A stretch of DNA of 64,000 nt. Origin: Mariniblastus sp. (GTDB lineage: Bacteria; Planctomycetota; Planctomycetia; Pirellulales; Pirellulaceae). How positions within the stretch are numbered: the first letter of the stretch is position 1; each line of letters begins with the position of its first letter. Below the pieces are notes generated by a model. The model was not told the origin of the DNA. It saw nothing but the letters and a program-made list of their open reading frames with translations, and ran no database searches. The translations under genes were made by a program, and so were the position numbers. Of the stretch, positions 38,898 to 46,663 are shown piece by piece. The stretch is taken from assembly GCA_011523945.1 (NCBI GenBank), contig WTFU01000140.1, positions 27,613-91,612 of the forward strand, given 5' to 3'.

Positions 38898-39218
38898 CGT
38901 CTGAGATGATAAGTTAAATTACCAAAAGAGGCGGGTAAATTTACCCGCCTCTTTTTTTGCGCTAATGTTTATTGACTGAAAGGTTGAGACATTGTTGGCG
39001 ACTAGTGTCGGTTTTTGAAGTTCAGGTAACCCTAGTCGATTAAGTCCTCCGGTTGGTTGCCTTAGCCTTGTGGTGGTGGAGGCTTTAGGGAGTTAACCTA
39101 GGTTTTTCTGGGAGATTTACTTTTTTTGTCTCGAAACCTGAGGTGATGCGTGTCAGTAATTATCGTCCTTTTGTCTCTTTTAGGTCTCTGGTGGCCTGTG
39201 TTTTTTTGGGGTAGGAAC
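38898..39218. other. Intergenic region, sigma factor to selenoprotein gene
   Basis: 321 bases. It contains the sigma gene terminator (38924-38958) and the upstream region of the selenoprotein gene. A perfect 10-base palindrome AACCTAGGTT lies at 39095-39104. A GTG at 39150 has a good ribosome site (GAGGTGAT) and would read in frame into the selenoprotein with a second hydrophobic segment; it is discussed with that gene. Confidence 0.5.
38924..38958 (+). terminator. Rho-independent terminator of the sigma factor gene
   Basis: A fully symmetrical inverted repeat (bases 38924-38939 with 38940-38955, core GAGGCGGGTAAA) followed by a T-run to 38958. It starts 27 bases after the sigma stop codon. 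The A-run at its left arm means that it could also act on the minus strand, though no minus-strand gene ends there. Confidence 0.93.
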
Positions 39219-40283
39219 ATGAAACATCGTCTCGCCATTACAGGGCTGTCACTCGTGTTGGTTGGAGTGGTTCTTGGAGACAGTTCAGTCTTCGGGCAGC
39301 AGAAAAGGAATAGCAGCGGTGTTGAGGTTTGGGAATACCTGAAAGACAAATATGATGCAAATGGAGATGCCCAGCTGACCGAAGGTGAATATTCTCGGGG
39401 AGCCGAAAAATTTCAACGGCTTGATGTGAACCGTGATGGAGTGATTTCAGCTAAGGACTGGACTGGTGGTAATTCTCGCAAACCGTTTTCTCGAGAACGG
39501 CAGAAACGACCTTTGGGCTCACCTAATATCTCACCTCCGGTGAAAGGGGATGTGGCTCCCGGGTTTAACTTGGCGTACGTGAATGAGCCATCTAAAACTG
39601 TCGAACTTGCCAGCTTCAAAGGCAATAAGCCCGTGGCGTTGATTTTTGGAAGTTGTTCGTGACCGCCATTTGTTCGTTCAGCTGGTCAGCTGGAGAAGTT
39701 ATTTGAAGAGTATGGCACTGATGTTCAATTTTTTATGGTCTACTGCCGCGAAGCTCATGCCATTGATGGTGATCGGCCGATGTACAACGCCATTGTCGAA
39801 GAGCCGGTTTCTACCGAAGAGCGGAATCAGATAGCCAAGGACTTTGTAGAGGCATTAGATATTAAAATCCCGACGCTTCTCGACAAAATAGACGACAAAA
39901 CAGGAACCGATTATGCAGCGCACCCCGATCGATTGTATTTAATTGGGAAAGATGGCCGCGTGGCCTACGCAGGAGGTCGAGGCCCTGCGGGTTTCAAGCC
40001 GGATGAGTTGCGAGCGGCGATTAGGGTTGAGCTTGGAGAGGAGGCGACAGGTGATTCTGGCGACAGTCAAATGAGCCCCGCGTTAGTTCGTCGTTCAAGC
40101 CTGTCCATGCCAGTGATCATCGCTTTGGATCTTAATAAAGATGGAAAATTATCGGTTGATGAAATTGAACAGGCTCCGAAGTCATTGAAAATATTGGATA
40201 AGAATTCCGACGGAGATTTATCAAGAGAAGAGTTACGTCCATCTCAGCGAAGTAGAACAAGGCGTTCGCCACGGAGCAAGTAG
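39219..40283 (+). CDS. Secreted EF-hand iodothyronine-deiodinase-like selenoprotein (UGA = Sec148)
   Basis: 354 residues if TGA 39660-39662 is read as selenocysteine. The frame is open before and after it. ATG 39219 gives a signal peptide (MKHRLAITGLSLVLVGVVLG, then DSSVFGQQ); GTG 39150 has a better ribosome site and would add 23 residues. Two EF-hand loops follow (46-57, 69-80). The thioredoxin-fold domain (about 112-275) has LIFGSCSUPPF with Cys146/Sec148, VYCREAHAIDG (His180) and DRLYLIGKDG then AYAGGRGPAGFKPDELR: the same order as in animal deiodinases (GSCTUPPF, EEAHxSDG, GGRGPDG). Two more EF-hand loops lie at 304-315 and 327-338, then a basic tail. A bacterial-type SECIS hairpin follows the UGA. 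Deiodinases reductively remove halogen; the bacterial substrate is unknown, and peroxide or other redox chemistry is also possible. A plain nonsense mutation is the alternative, but is unlikely given conservation on both sides. Confidence 0.88.
39660..39694 (+). promoter_or_regulatory. Selenocysteine UGA and bacterial SECIS-like hairpin
   Basis: UGA at 39660-39662. A stem-loop at 39677-39694 has a 7-bp stem (UUCAGCU with AGCUGGA, one G-U pair) and apical loop GGUC (39684-39687). The loop starts 21 bases after the UGA; in E. coli fdhF the same GGUC loop, recognised by SelB, starts about 18 bases after. Being inside the reading frame just 3' of UGA is the bacterial arrangement. Confidence 0.8.
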
Positions 40284-40348
40284 AACCGGTGATTGATCCA
40301 GGCCTGTTCGCGAAATTCGGAGTGGGGCGTGTGGGTCGGAAAAACGGT

Positions 40349-40362
40349 GAAACAGCTGTTTC
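40349..40362. repeat. Perfect 14-bp palindrome
   Basis: GAAACAGCTGTTTC lies 66 bases after the selenoprotein stop. It has no loop and no following T-run, so a protein-binding site is more plausible than a terminator. Confidence 0.4.
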
Positions 40363-40530
40363 GAAAATTCAACGAGCCGTCCAAACTCAGGACTCCCTCT
40401 GTCTGTTTCTATATGGGTATTTGGGCTGTATTGCCACGAATTTTCAATTGATGTCGTTAGGTTATTTAGAGGTCGGTTTCGCAATACCAGAAATGTAATT
40501 TGAGTTTTTTCAAAATTTGGGCGTCACAAC

Positions 40531-40558
40531 TTACTCCTTGCTGTTAATGAGTAAGGAG
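40531..40558. repeat. Two mutually exclusive short hairpins
   Basis: TTACTC (40531-40536) can pair with GAGTAA (40549-40554), or CTCCTT (40534-40539) with AAGGAG (40553-40558). The two stems share bases. They sit 12 bases before the TGAC tract. The role is unknown. Confidence 0.35.
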
Positions 40559-40570
40559 GAAAGCAAGTTT

Positions 40571-40625
40571 TGACTGACTGACTGACTGACTGACTGACTG
40601 ACTGACTGACTGACTGACTGACTGA
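40571..40625. repeat. TGAC tetranucleotide microsatellite, 13 full units
   Basis: An uninterrupted run of 13 TGAC units plus a partial TGA. Because the unit is 4 bases long, every forward frame meets TGA stops, so no protein can be read through it on this strand. Such tracts change length by slippage. It lies about 290 bases after the selenoprotein stop and 300 before the next gene. Confidence 0.97.
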
Positions 40626-40928
40626 AAATTCATTCGTGTATTGAAATTTGCGACCGAGAATTGGCCAGAGATTCGGTTATTCGGCTTCATTTGTCACTGT
40701 GAAAATTGAATGATTTTTATTTTAAATTGTTTCAATTAAAAGACGGTTTGCTGTATCTAGTCAGTACCACTTTCCGAAATTTAAAATAGCGTCTGATGAA
40801 CCGCTCGGGATTATTGCCAACGTTTATTCGTAAGTGCAGTGATTTGTGATGTTTCAGGTTTGTTGCGAGGCTCTGTCGTTGCGTCAGGGGCAATTTGATA
40901 CAGGGTTCTTCAATTAAGGAAAGTAAAA

Positions 40929-41615
40929 GTGACTATGTATTCAGTGGATGCCAGTGCGTTACCTGCATTTCAATTAAAAAATAAAATTCAAACCTCCATT
41001 TTTCTTGGCAAAATATATACCGCGACCGTGTTATTGATTGGTTTGGTTTCTCTTTATGATGCTTTGTTAGTTTTTCAGTACCGCGAGGTGATCGAAGAGC
41101 AGAATCCTTTCTGTGCCTGGTTAATAAGTCTTGAACCTGAGTATGTTTCTTTGTTTTTGGCTGGCAAAGGGTTGGGTACGATTTCAGTGATGGCGATTCT
41201 GTTTCTTTTGTTCCGACATTGGAGTCGATTGGCCATTCCAGTGGCTACTTCGCTAATGATATTCCAGGTGGGTCTATTGGGCTATCTGCATGGGACGGAT
41301 GGAAGAAGACCAGTGGTGGCCCAAATGGCAGTGCAGTCGAGCGATACTTTTTCTTCATTCATTGCAGAGTCCGAAAAGGCAGTCGCTTCAACGAGTGTTA
41401 AAACTGTTTCCGGCAAGCCCGCGACGTCCATGGCAAATAAACCATCGGTGGGAAAAGGGCAGCAACGCGCAACGAAGGCTCAGCGTCGTCGTTTACGAAT
41501 TCAGCGACAGAAAGACCAGATTAAAAATATTCCGGTCAATCCAGCGTACAGTAATGCAAAACGGAAGAATAATACGCGTTCAAAACAGCGGGTTTTGAAT
41601 CTTGAAGATCGGTAG
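40929..41615 (+). CDS. Small polytopic membrane protein (DUF5658-like) with basic tail
   Basis: A 228-residue protein. GTG 40929 has AAGGA 8 bases upstream; the ATG at 40935 is too far from it. Three hydrophobic helices are at about 28-48, 75-95 and 101-121. The first is followed by FQYREVIEEQNPFCAWLI, a pattern like the DUF5658 family (small membrane proteins of unknown role). After residue 130 the chain is low-complexity and strongly basic (ATKAQRRRLRIQRQKD), probably a cytoplasmic nucleic-acid-binding or phospholipid-binding tail. The function is unknown. It converges on the methyltransferase gene. Confidence 0.72.
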   Translation: MTMYSVDASALPAFQLKNKIQTSIFLGKIYTATVLLIGLVSLYDALLVFQYREVIEEQNPFCAWLISLEPEYVSLFLAGKGLGTISVMAILFLLFRHWSRLAIPVATSLMIFQVGLLGYLHGTDGRRPVVAQMAVQSSDTFSSFIAESEKAVASTSVKTVSGKPATSMANKPSVGKGQQRATKAQRRRLRIQRQKDQIKNIPVNPAYSNAKRKNNTRSKQRVLNLEDR

Positions 41616-41656
41616 TGTTTTGCGTGTAGACCGGAGTAACGGTGCCGAGTTTGTTT

Positions 41657-42442
41657 TTAGTTTTGTTTCTTTTTTAAGATGTAAACCACGTCCTCGCTCG
41701 ATGAATCAACATCGATTGGCTGATTAATGTCGTAGGTAAAGTCGTACGTTCTAACAATGTCCCAGCAGTTGGATTCTTTAATCAACGAAGCGAATTGATT
41801 TTTTGTGTAGCTTCGCATTCTCAATTCGTCACTGATTCGGAATTGTCGTGTGGGAGTGTAGACATCGAAATGCATCCCAAAGGTTTCGAGCCGTTTACGG
41901 GGAGAGCGATTAATCGTCCACATTTTCGTGATCACGGAGAGATGCCCTCGGCGGGCAGACCATGATTCCCAATCCGTGGGATTCTCAGTTTCGGGTGTTA
42001 GGTGGAACCCGATTAGATAGATTCCACCCCGCTTGGTTTGTTTGGCCATACACCTTAGGTGAGACAGTGTGGATGTTTTGTCGGTCAGGTGCCGAAAGCT
42101 ATTGACGGTATTGAATGCCAAATCCCATTTCCGTTTTGCACGGAAATCACTCATGTCAGCCACATGAGCCGTTTGAGGAAGGCCATGACGTTCGAACCGC
42201 TCGTTACTGAAGTCGATGGCCTTGCGATTTAAGTCGATCCCTTCGACCTCAAATCCACGTTTAGCGAGGCTGTACATTAATCTACCTGTTCCACAGGCAG
42301 GTTCGAACAGTCGAGTTGCTCGATTGTTGAGGTACTTGTGAATGACATCGCAGATAAAACGAGTCTCGGCAGCACAGTCTGCGCCGAATATAAGGTCGTA
42401 GTAACGTGGGTGGTTGTAAATGCTATCGTTAATAACTTCCAC
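41657..42442 (-). CDS. Class I SAM-dependent methyltransferase
   Basis: 261 residues from GTG 42442 (GGAG 7 bases upstream); the open frame reaches a TTG at 42463 with no ribosome site. Starts MEVINDSIYNHPRYYDLIFG, then motif I LFEPACGTGRLMYSLAKRG binds SAM, followed by GFEVEGIDLN with the acidic ribose ligand, and a motif IV-like region WDLAFNTVNSFRHL. The family transfers methyl from SAM to small molecules or macromolecules; the acceptor is unknown. No signal peptide. It lies downstream of the ECF sigma/kinase pair on the same strand, separated by a two-hairpin element. Confidence 0.85.
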   Translation of the reverse strand: MEVINDSIYNHPRYYDLIFGADCAAETRFICDVIHKYLNNRATRLFEPACGTGRLMYSLAKRGFEVEGIDLNRKAIDFSNERFERHGLPQTAHVADMSDFRAKRKWDLAFNTVNSFRHLTDKTSTLSHLRCMAKQTKRGGIYLIGFHLTPETENPTDWESWSARRGHLSVITKMWTINRSPRKRLETFGMHFDVYTPTRQFRISDELRMRSYTKNQFASLIKESNCWDIVRTYDFTYDINQPIDVDSSSEDVVYILKKKQN

Positions 42443-42489
42443 AAAACGGCTCCGCTGTCGCAATTGAATTTAGTACTGTCGAGCGTCGT

Positions 42490-42528
42490 GTCCCTCGATC
42501 ACGGGGGACTGTTCATTAACGGGACAGT
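42490..42528. repeat. Compact two-hairpin intergenic element
   Basis: Stem 1 is GTCCCTCG (42490-42497) with CGGGGGAC (42502-42509), 8 pairs with one G-U, tetraloop ATCA. Stem 2 is ACTGTTC (42508-42514) with GGGACAGT-side bases 42522-42528, 7 pairs, 7-base loop. The stems touch. This shape resembles REP-type dispersed repeats or a strong stem-loop terminator of the kinase gene. Confidence 0.55.
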
Positions 42529-42535
42529 TTACGAT

Positions 42536-45511
42536 TTACTTTTGGGTTGTCGAGTTCTGACGAGCCCGATACTCCGCGATCATTTCACGCAAATCATTGC
42601 GAATGCCTAAGGCCAAACGGGTGATATTTTCATCATTATTTTTCTCTGCCGCTTCAACCAGAGTGCGAAGTTGCATGCCAAGCGATAGATCGGTTTGCTT
42701 GAGTGCGGACCCATCTGGATTTAGTTTTAAGATGGACTGAAAGGCGTCTTTCGAATTTTGAAATGCGTTCAACGCTGCGTTGAGGTTTCCGGCAGTGACA
42801 AAGTTGACTGCAAGTGTGTTTTGAACGGAAATGAACAGGTAGTGATAGTCGAGGACTTTGGGGAATTGGGTTTTGAGATCGTCAGCTATTTTAATGGACC
42901 TTTCCAACATTCGTTTTCGATTTTCGTCGGAATCTGAGGGATTGCTGAGCGAATAGGCCATGGCGAGTCGGTATCGGTAGTTGGATTGGTTGGGGGATTC
43001 AGCGATTAAGGACTCAAGTTCCTTAATGGCAAGGTTTCGCATTTTTAGTGCTGCTTTTTGGTCGGGTTCGACGAAACTCGAGGCGAGACAGCAATAGCAT
43101 TCAGCCCGAGCTGATCGATAATCGACATTGTCGGGTTCTTCGGCGATGAGCTGATCGAGGATCGTGATCGCGGTGTCTGCATTTTCTTTGCTTCGCCGCA
43201 ATAGTCTTACATTGGTCTCGTGAAGTCGGGATCTGCCCGAACCGCGAGGTGCAAAACCAGCTCCCCCTTTGGGTCGATTCGTATTGAGCTTCTTTGTTAA
43301 GTCTTGACCTTTCCTTAGGGGCGGGCGTCGAAACGGAGGTCTTCCAAGATATAATTCGATCCAGTTAGGCGGTCGATGCCCTTCGTCCCGATGGTGATTT
43401 CCAGGAGCTCCTTTTTGGACGGAACGACTTTCTTCAAGACTGTCATAGATGACGGCATTGATAGCAAGACTTGAGCCAATCGAGTTAAATGTTTTCGCCA
43501 ATTCCAATTTTAGTTGGTTGTCGAGTTGTTCAACCGGGACGTCTTTTAAAAGTTGGATTGCATTTTCATTTTGAGCGATTGCTTCGGCAAGCTTGTGGTC
43601 ACGGCGGTAAGCCCGGCTGAGTTCATTTTTTGTTTGCACCAATGCAATTAACGATTCTTTGGAGTCGGGAGAATCAACGAGAACTTTGTTGTACAGGTCG
43701 ATTGATTTTTTATAAGCATCAAAGGAGCGATCAACTTCTCCTAGTAATTGATAGATATTTGCAACGCGTCGGAAGGCACGAGCTGATTCGGCTTGCAGGT
43801 CTTGGTTATCAAAGTTGTTCGTGGCAAATTTGTCGTAAAAGGAAAGAAACTCTTCCAGGAAAACCGCATCCTGTTTCGTAATTGAAGTTTCGATTCCCTG
43901 TAGGTCCTCAAGTCCATCAATGCTAAGTTCACTTGAGTTTGTTGAGTCTTTGGCGACGAGCTGTTTAAACATCCGGTCAAACGCTTGAATAGAAATCTCA
44001 ACATTCCGTTCAGCGCGTTGATATTCACTTTCTTGCTTTTTGTAAGCTGCCTGAAATTTATTGTTAGCTTTCTCGGTTTCTATGATTTGCTCTTTTAACA
44101 GGGCAGATTTTTGCGCCTCTTTTTTCAACGCGTCGCTCGTGTAGAGATAGCCAAAGGAGGTGGCTGCAGCTACGAGCATGAGCAAGATACAAGAAATGAC
44201 GGAAAGTGATGCTGCCAGTGGGTTTCGGCGTCCCCACTTACTAACCATTTCAATCGTAGACGGCGGCCGCGCGGCGATGGTTCGGTCTTCCACAAACGCG
44301 ATGAGATCCCGTTGGAGATCTCTGACAGTCGCATAGCGTTCTTCCGGATTTCTCGAAATTGACTTTTCGATAATCGTGCTTAGGTCGATCGGAATGTCGG
44401 GGCTGATTTTGCGAGGTGATGGTGGAGAAGATGTCGCAATCGCTCGGATGACCTCCGCAGTGGAGCCATTGTTGAATGCAGGTTGAAGTGTGGCAAGCTC
44501 ATAGAGTGTTAGCCCGATGCAATAGACTTCACTGCGACAATCGTACCTTCCTTCGAGCGATTCAGGTGAAAGGTATTGCGGTGTCCCAATGACGTCACCA
44601 GTTTTCGTGAGATTAATGTCGCTGCTTGTATCTTTGGCCAGGCCAAAATCAGTAATCCAGACTTGGCCTTTTTGGTCAAGGATAATATTGGAGGGTTTGA
44701 TGTCCCGGTGAAGGAGTTCGGCTTCATGGGCGAAAGCGACTGCATCTGAGATATCTGCGGCAATTCTCGCTGCCCAGCGATAGTGATTGGCTTTCTTGAT
44801 TGGACGGGTTTGAGAATTGACAGTTGAGGGGGCGGTCGTCGTTTGACTGTTCGATGTGGCTGTTGAATTTTCTAAACGGGTCGAGGCATCGAGCGCGACG
44901 GTTAGCTCGCCGCTCATATCCAAACGGGTTTCATAGCGGTCTATTTTGGTGCTGACGGGATCGGATGAATTAATCCCATTGATAACGGCTCCCAGCGTCT
45001 GGCCATCGATTAAGTCCATCACGTAATAGTGATATCCTTCACCTTCACCAACCCCGAAAACACTTACGATATTGGTATGGTGTAATCTTGCGGCCGTCTG
45101 TGCTTCTCGTTTAAATCGTTGGACAAAATTTTTGCTGTTGATGAGTGGTGTGGGCATTACTTTAATCGCAACGCGTTTTCCCAGCGATTCATGTATTGCT
45201 TCGAAAACGACTCCCATGCCCCCTCGGCCAATCTCTCCCTTTATCTTATAAGGCCCAATCCGATCAAGGCCTGAAACCTCGTCGAGAGATCTGGATTTCG
45301 AGGGTGAGTTTGTTGGATCCGATTTCAGCTGTTCGATCATTGCGACGGATGCAAGCAGATCCTCAATTTCATCTTTGTATTCAGGGTGCTTCTCTTGGTA
45401 CTCAGCGATTGCAGGATGCTCACCGGCTCGAAGACGACTGGTGAAATGATCAACAATCTTTTCGAGAATTTCAGGGTCGCTTTGCGAATTGTCAGAAGAA
45501 TTAGCTGCCAT
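42536..45511 (-). CDS. Membrane serine/threonine protein kinase with TPR-like sensor region
   Basis: A 991-residue Hanks-type (PknB-like) kinase. Glycine loop GRGGMG at 95-100, Lys117 in VAIKVM, HRDIKPSN at 268-275 and DFG at 288-290 are intact, so it should be active. There is an unusual Ser/Thr-rich insertion of about 70 residues between 175 and 245, inside the catalytic domain. One transmembrane helix is at about 431-457. The C-terminal half is alpha-helical with TPR-like repeats, interrupted by a Pro/Arg/Gly-rich stretch (about 700-770). It overlaps the upstream ECF sigma stop by 11 bases. ECF-plus-kinase pairs are a known planctomycete signalling arrangement, where phosphorylation likely controls the sigma factor. 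Confidence 0.93.
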   Translation of the reverse strand: MAANSSDNSQSDPEILEKIVDHFTSRLRAGEHPAIAEYQEKHPEYKDEIEDLLASVAMIEQLKSDPTNSPSKSRSLDEVSGLDRIGPYKIKGEIGRGGMGVVFEAIHESLGKRVAIKVMPTPLINSKNFVQRFKREAQTAARLHHTNIVSVFGVGEGEGYHYYVMDLIDGQTLGAVINGINSSDPVSTKIDRYETRLDMSGELTVALDASTRLENSTATSNSQTTTAPSTVNSQTRPIKKANHYRWAARIAADISDAVAFAHEAELLHRDIKPSNIILDQKGQVWITDFGLAKDTSSDINLTKTGDVIGTPQYLSPESLEGRYDCRSEVYCIGLTLYELATLQPAFNNGSTAEVIRAIATSSPPSPRKISPDIPIDLSTIIEKSISRNPEERYATVRDLQRDLIAFVEDRTIAARPPSTIEMVSKWGRRNPLAASLSVISCILLMLVAAATSFGYLYTSDALKKEAQKSALLKEQIIETEKANNKFQAAYKKQESEYQRAERNVEISIQAFDRMFKQLVAKDSTNSSELSIDGLEDLQGIETSITKQDAVFLEEFLSFYDKFATNNFDNQDLQAESARAFRRVANIYQLLGEVDRSFDAYKKSIDLYNKVLVDSPDSKESLIALVQTKNELSRAYRRDHKLAEAIAQNENAIQLLKDVPVEQLDNQLKLELAKTFNSIGSSLAINAVIYDSLEESRSVQKGAPGNHHRDEGHRPPNWIELYLGRPPFRRPPLRKGQDLTKKLNTNRPKGGAGFAPRGSGRSRLHETNVRLLRRSKENADTAITILDQLIAEEPDNVDYRSARAECYCCLASSFVEPDQKAALKMRNLAIKELESLIAESPNQSNYRYRLAMAYSLSNPSDSDENRKRMLERSIKIADDLKTQFPKVLDYHYLFISVQNTLAVNFVTAGNLNAALNAFQNSKDAFQSILKLNPDGSALKQTDLSLGMQLRTLVEAAEKNNDENITRLALGIRNDLREMIAEYRARQNSTTQK

Positions 45512-46142
45512 GATGTCCCTTTGCAGTTTCCATAATCTCTCGAAGTTTCTTCAGAGCTCGCAGGTACCTCTTGCTTGCGGCAGACGGCTCGATTTTTAAA
45601 ATTTCAGCGGTTTCAATATTTGAGAGTTCTTCAAAATGTCGAAGTGCAATTACTTCCCGATCTAATTCATTCATATCAGCCAGCGTTTTTTCTAAAATCG
45701 AAATTTGCTCGGCACGCTCGATCAAGCGACTTGGTGAAGTCAACTGGGCTACGATGTGGGCTGCTAGAGCCATCGAAGTTTTCCCTGATTCATTCGCTTG
45801 GCCGAGCTTTATCTCTTTTCGTATATCTCGTTTTTCTGCTCCAAAATGGTGGCGGTGGATTTCGTGTAGCTTTTGATTGACTTCCAAGCGAAGCCAGACA
45901 AAAAACGGCATGTCATCTTTGTCAAGAAAGCTGTCGATTCGTTTGGCAGCGCGAACATAGGTTTCCTGAATTACGTCCGATTCGGAAACTCGGCCGCTTA
46001 AACGATAATCAAGTCGAAAGTTTACGATTCGTTTCAAACGTCCTTGGACGATTGAAAAGTACTCAGCGAGCGCTTCTTCGCGATCCCGTTTGAGAGCGGC
46101 TACAATTTCGTCGCGGACGGGTAACAGTTGTTCGTCAACCAT
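45501..46142 (-). CDS. ECF-type sigma factor linked to the kinase
   Basis: 213 residues from ATG 46142. Region 2 has GRVSESDVIQETYVRAA and FFVWLRLEVNQKLHEIHRHH; region 4 has LADMNELDREVIALRHFEEL then SNIETAEILKIEPSAASKRY. This matches the planctomycete sigma subgroup often found next to serine/threonine kinases. A longer TTG frame to 46157 is unlikely. No anti-sigma gene is adjacent, consistent with control by the overlapping kinase. Its target promoters are not known. Confidence 0.92.
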   Translation of the reverse strand: MVDEQLLPVRDEIVAALKRDREEALAEYFSIVQGRLKRIVNFRLDYRLSGRVSESDVIQETYVRAAKRIDSFLDKDDMPFFVWLRLEVNQKLHEIHRHHFGAEKRDIRKEIKLGQANESGKTSMALAAHIVAQLTSPSRLIERAEQISILEKTLADMNELDREVIALRHFEELSNIETAEILKIEPSAASKRYLRALKKLREIMETAKGHHGS

Positions 46143-46663
46143 GGTTAGCTCGATCAAGTCCTATAGGTTTTGCACGCAAAATTCACAGAGCAGGGACATC
46201 CCCAAGCAATATTCTGCCTTTTAATTCTATTGCTTAAAAACCTCTGCCGCCGTTTAGTTCTTAATTTATATTCATAATTGAAGAATTTTACTGTCTTTTA
46301 TCCTGTTTGTTCACGTGCTCAAGATAGGGGTGTTGGGATAACGAAACAGAATTTTTAGAGAGGTTCATTGCATTGGAAATGGGTCGTTTGATGCTCGGCG
46401 TTTCCGGAGTAAATCAGGTTTGCCTGCACGATCCGGCGTCTGAAAAAAATGATTCAAAAAAACACCCGCTAAAATGGAATCTAACCAATCGGAGAGATTT
46501 GCAGATGACTCCAGAAGCGAGTAAGGGCAGGGGAGAGAACTGGGAAGCGGATAGATTTGGTGAAAAACAAACCGCTGATTTGTTTTTGAAGTGCCGGGGA
46601 CGTTCAAAAAGACGATGAGATTGTGAGTCGGGAGCCAGTGGCGAGGTTACTAAGGGAGATGAG
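46143..46663. other. Intergenic region, ECF sigma to PSD1 gene
   Basis: 521 bases between divergent genes, so both promoters should lie here. The 81-codon frame 46373-46618 is A-rich and has no family likeness; I reject it. GGAG at 46654-46657, 6 bases before the PSD1 ATG, is that gene's ribosome site. No structured RNA recognised. Confidence 0.5.

Larger units (their letters stand above)
40284..40928. other. Intergenic region with microsatellite and palindromes
   Basis: 645 bases between two same-strand genes. It holds a perfect 14-base palindrome GAAACAGCTGTTTC (40349-40362), a pair of alternative hairpins (40531-40558) and the TGAC repeat (40571-40625). I see no gene: the open frame 40289-40498 has no ribosome site or recognisable protein. 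The ribosome site of the next gene, AAGGA, is at 40916-40920. Confidence 0.6.

Noticed and set aside
39660..39662. TGA as an ordinary stop, making two separate ORFs or a pseudogene
   Set aside because: The deiodinase signatures lie on both sides of the TGA in the same frame and a SECIS-like hairpin follows, so recoding explains the sequence better.
40571..40625. CRISPR-like repeat
   Set aside because: A continuous 4-base microsatellite with no spacers and no cas genes.
46373..46618. 81-codon forward ORF before the third PSD1 gene
   Set aside because: A-rich, low-complexity translation, no family features; more likely leader sequence.
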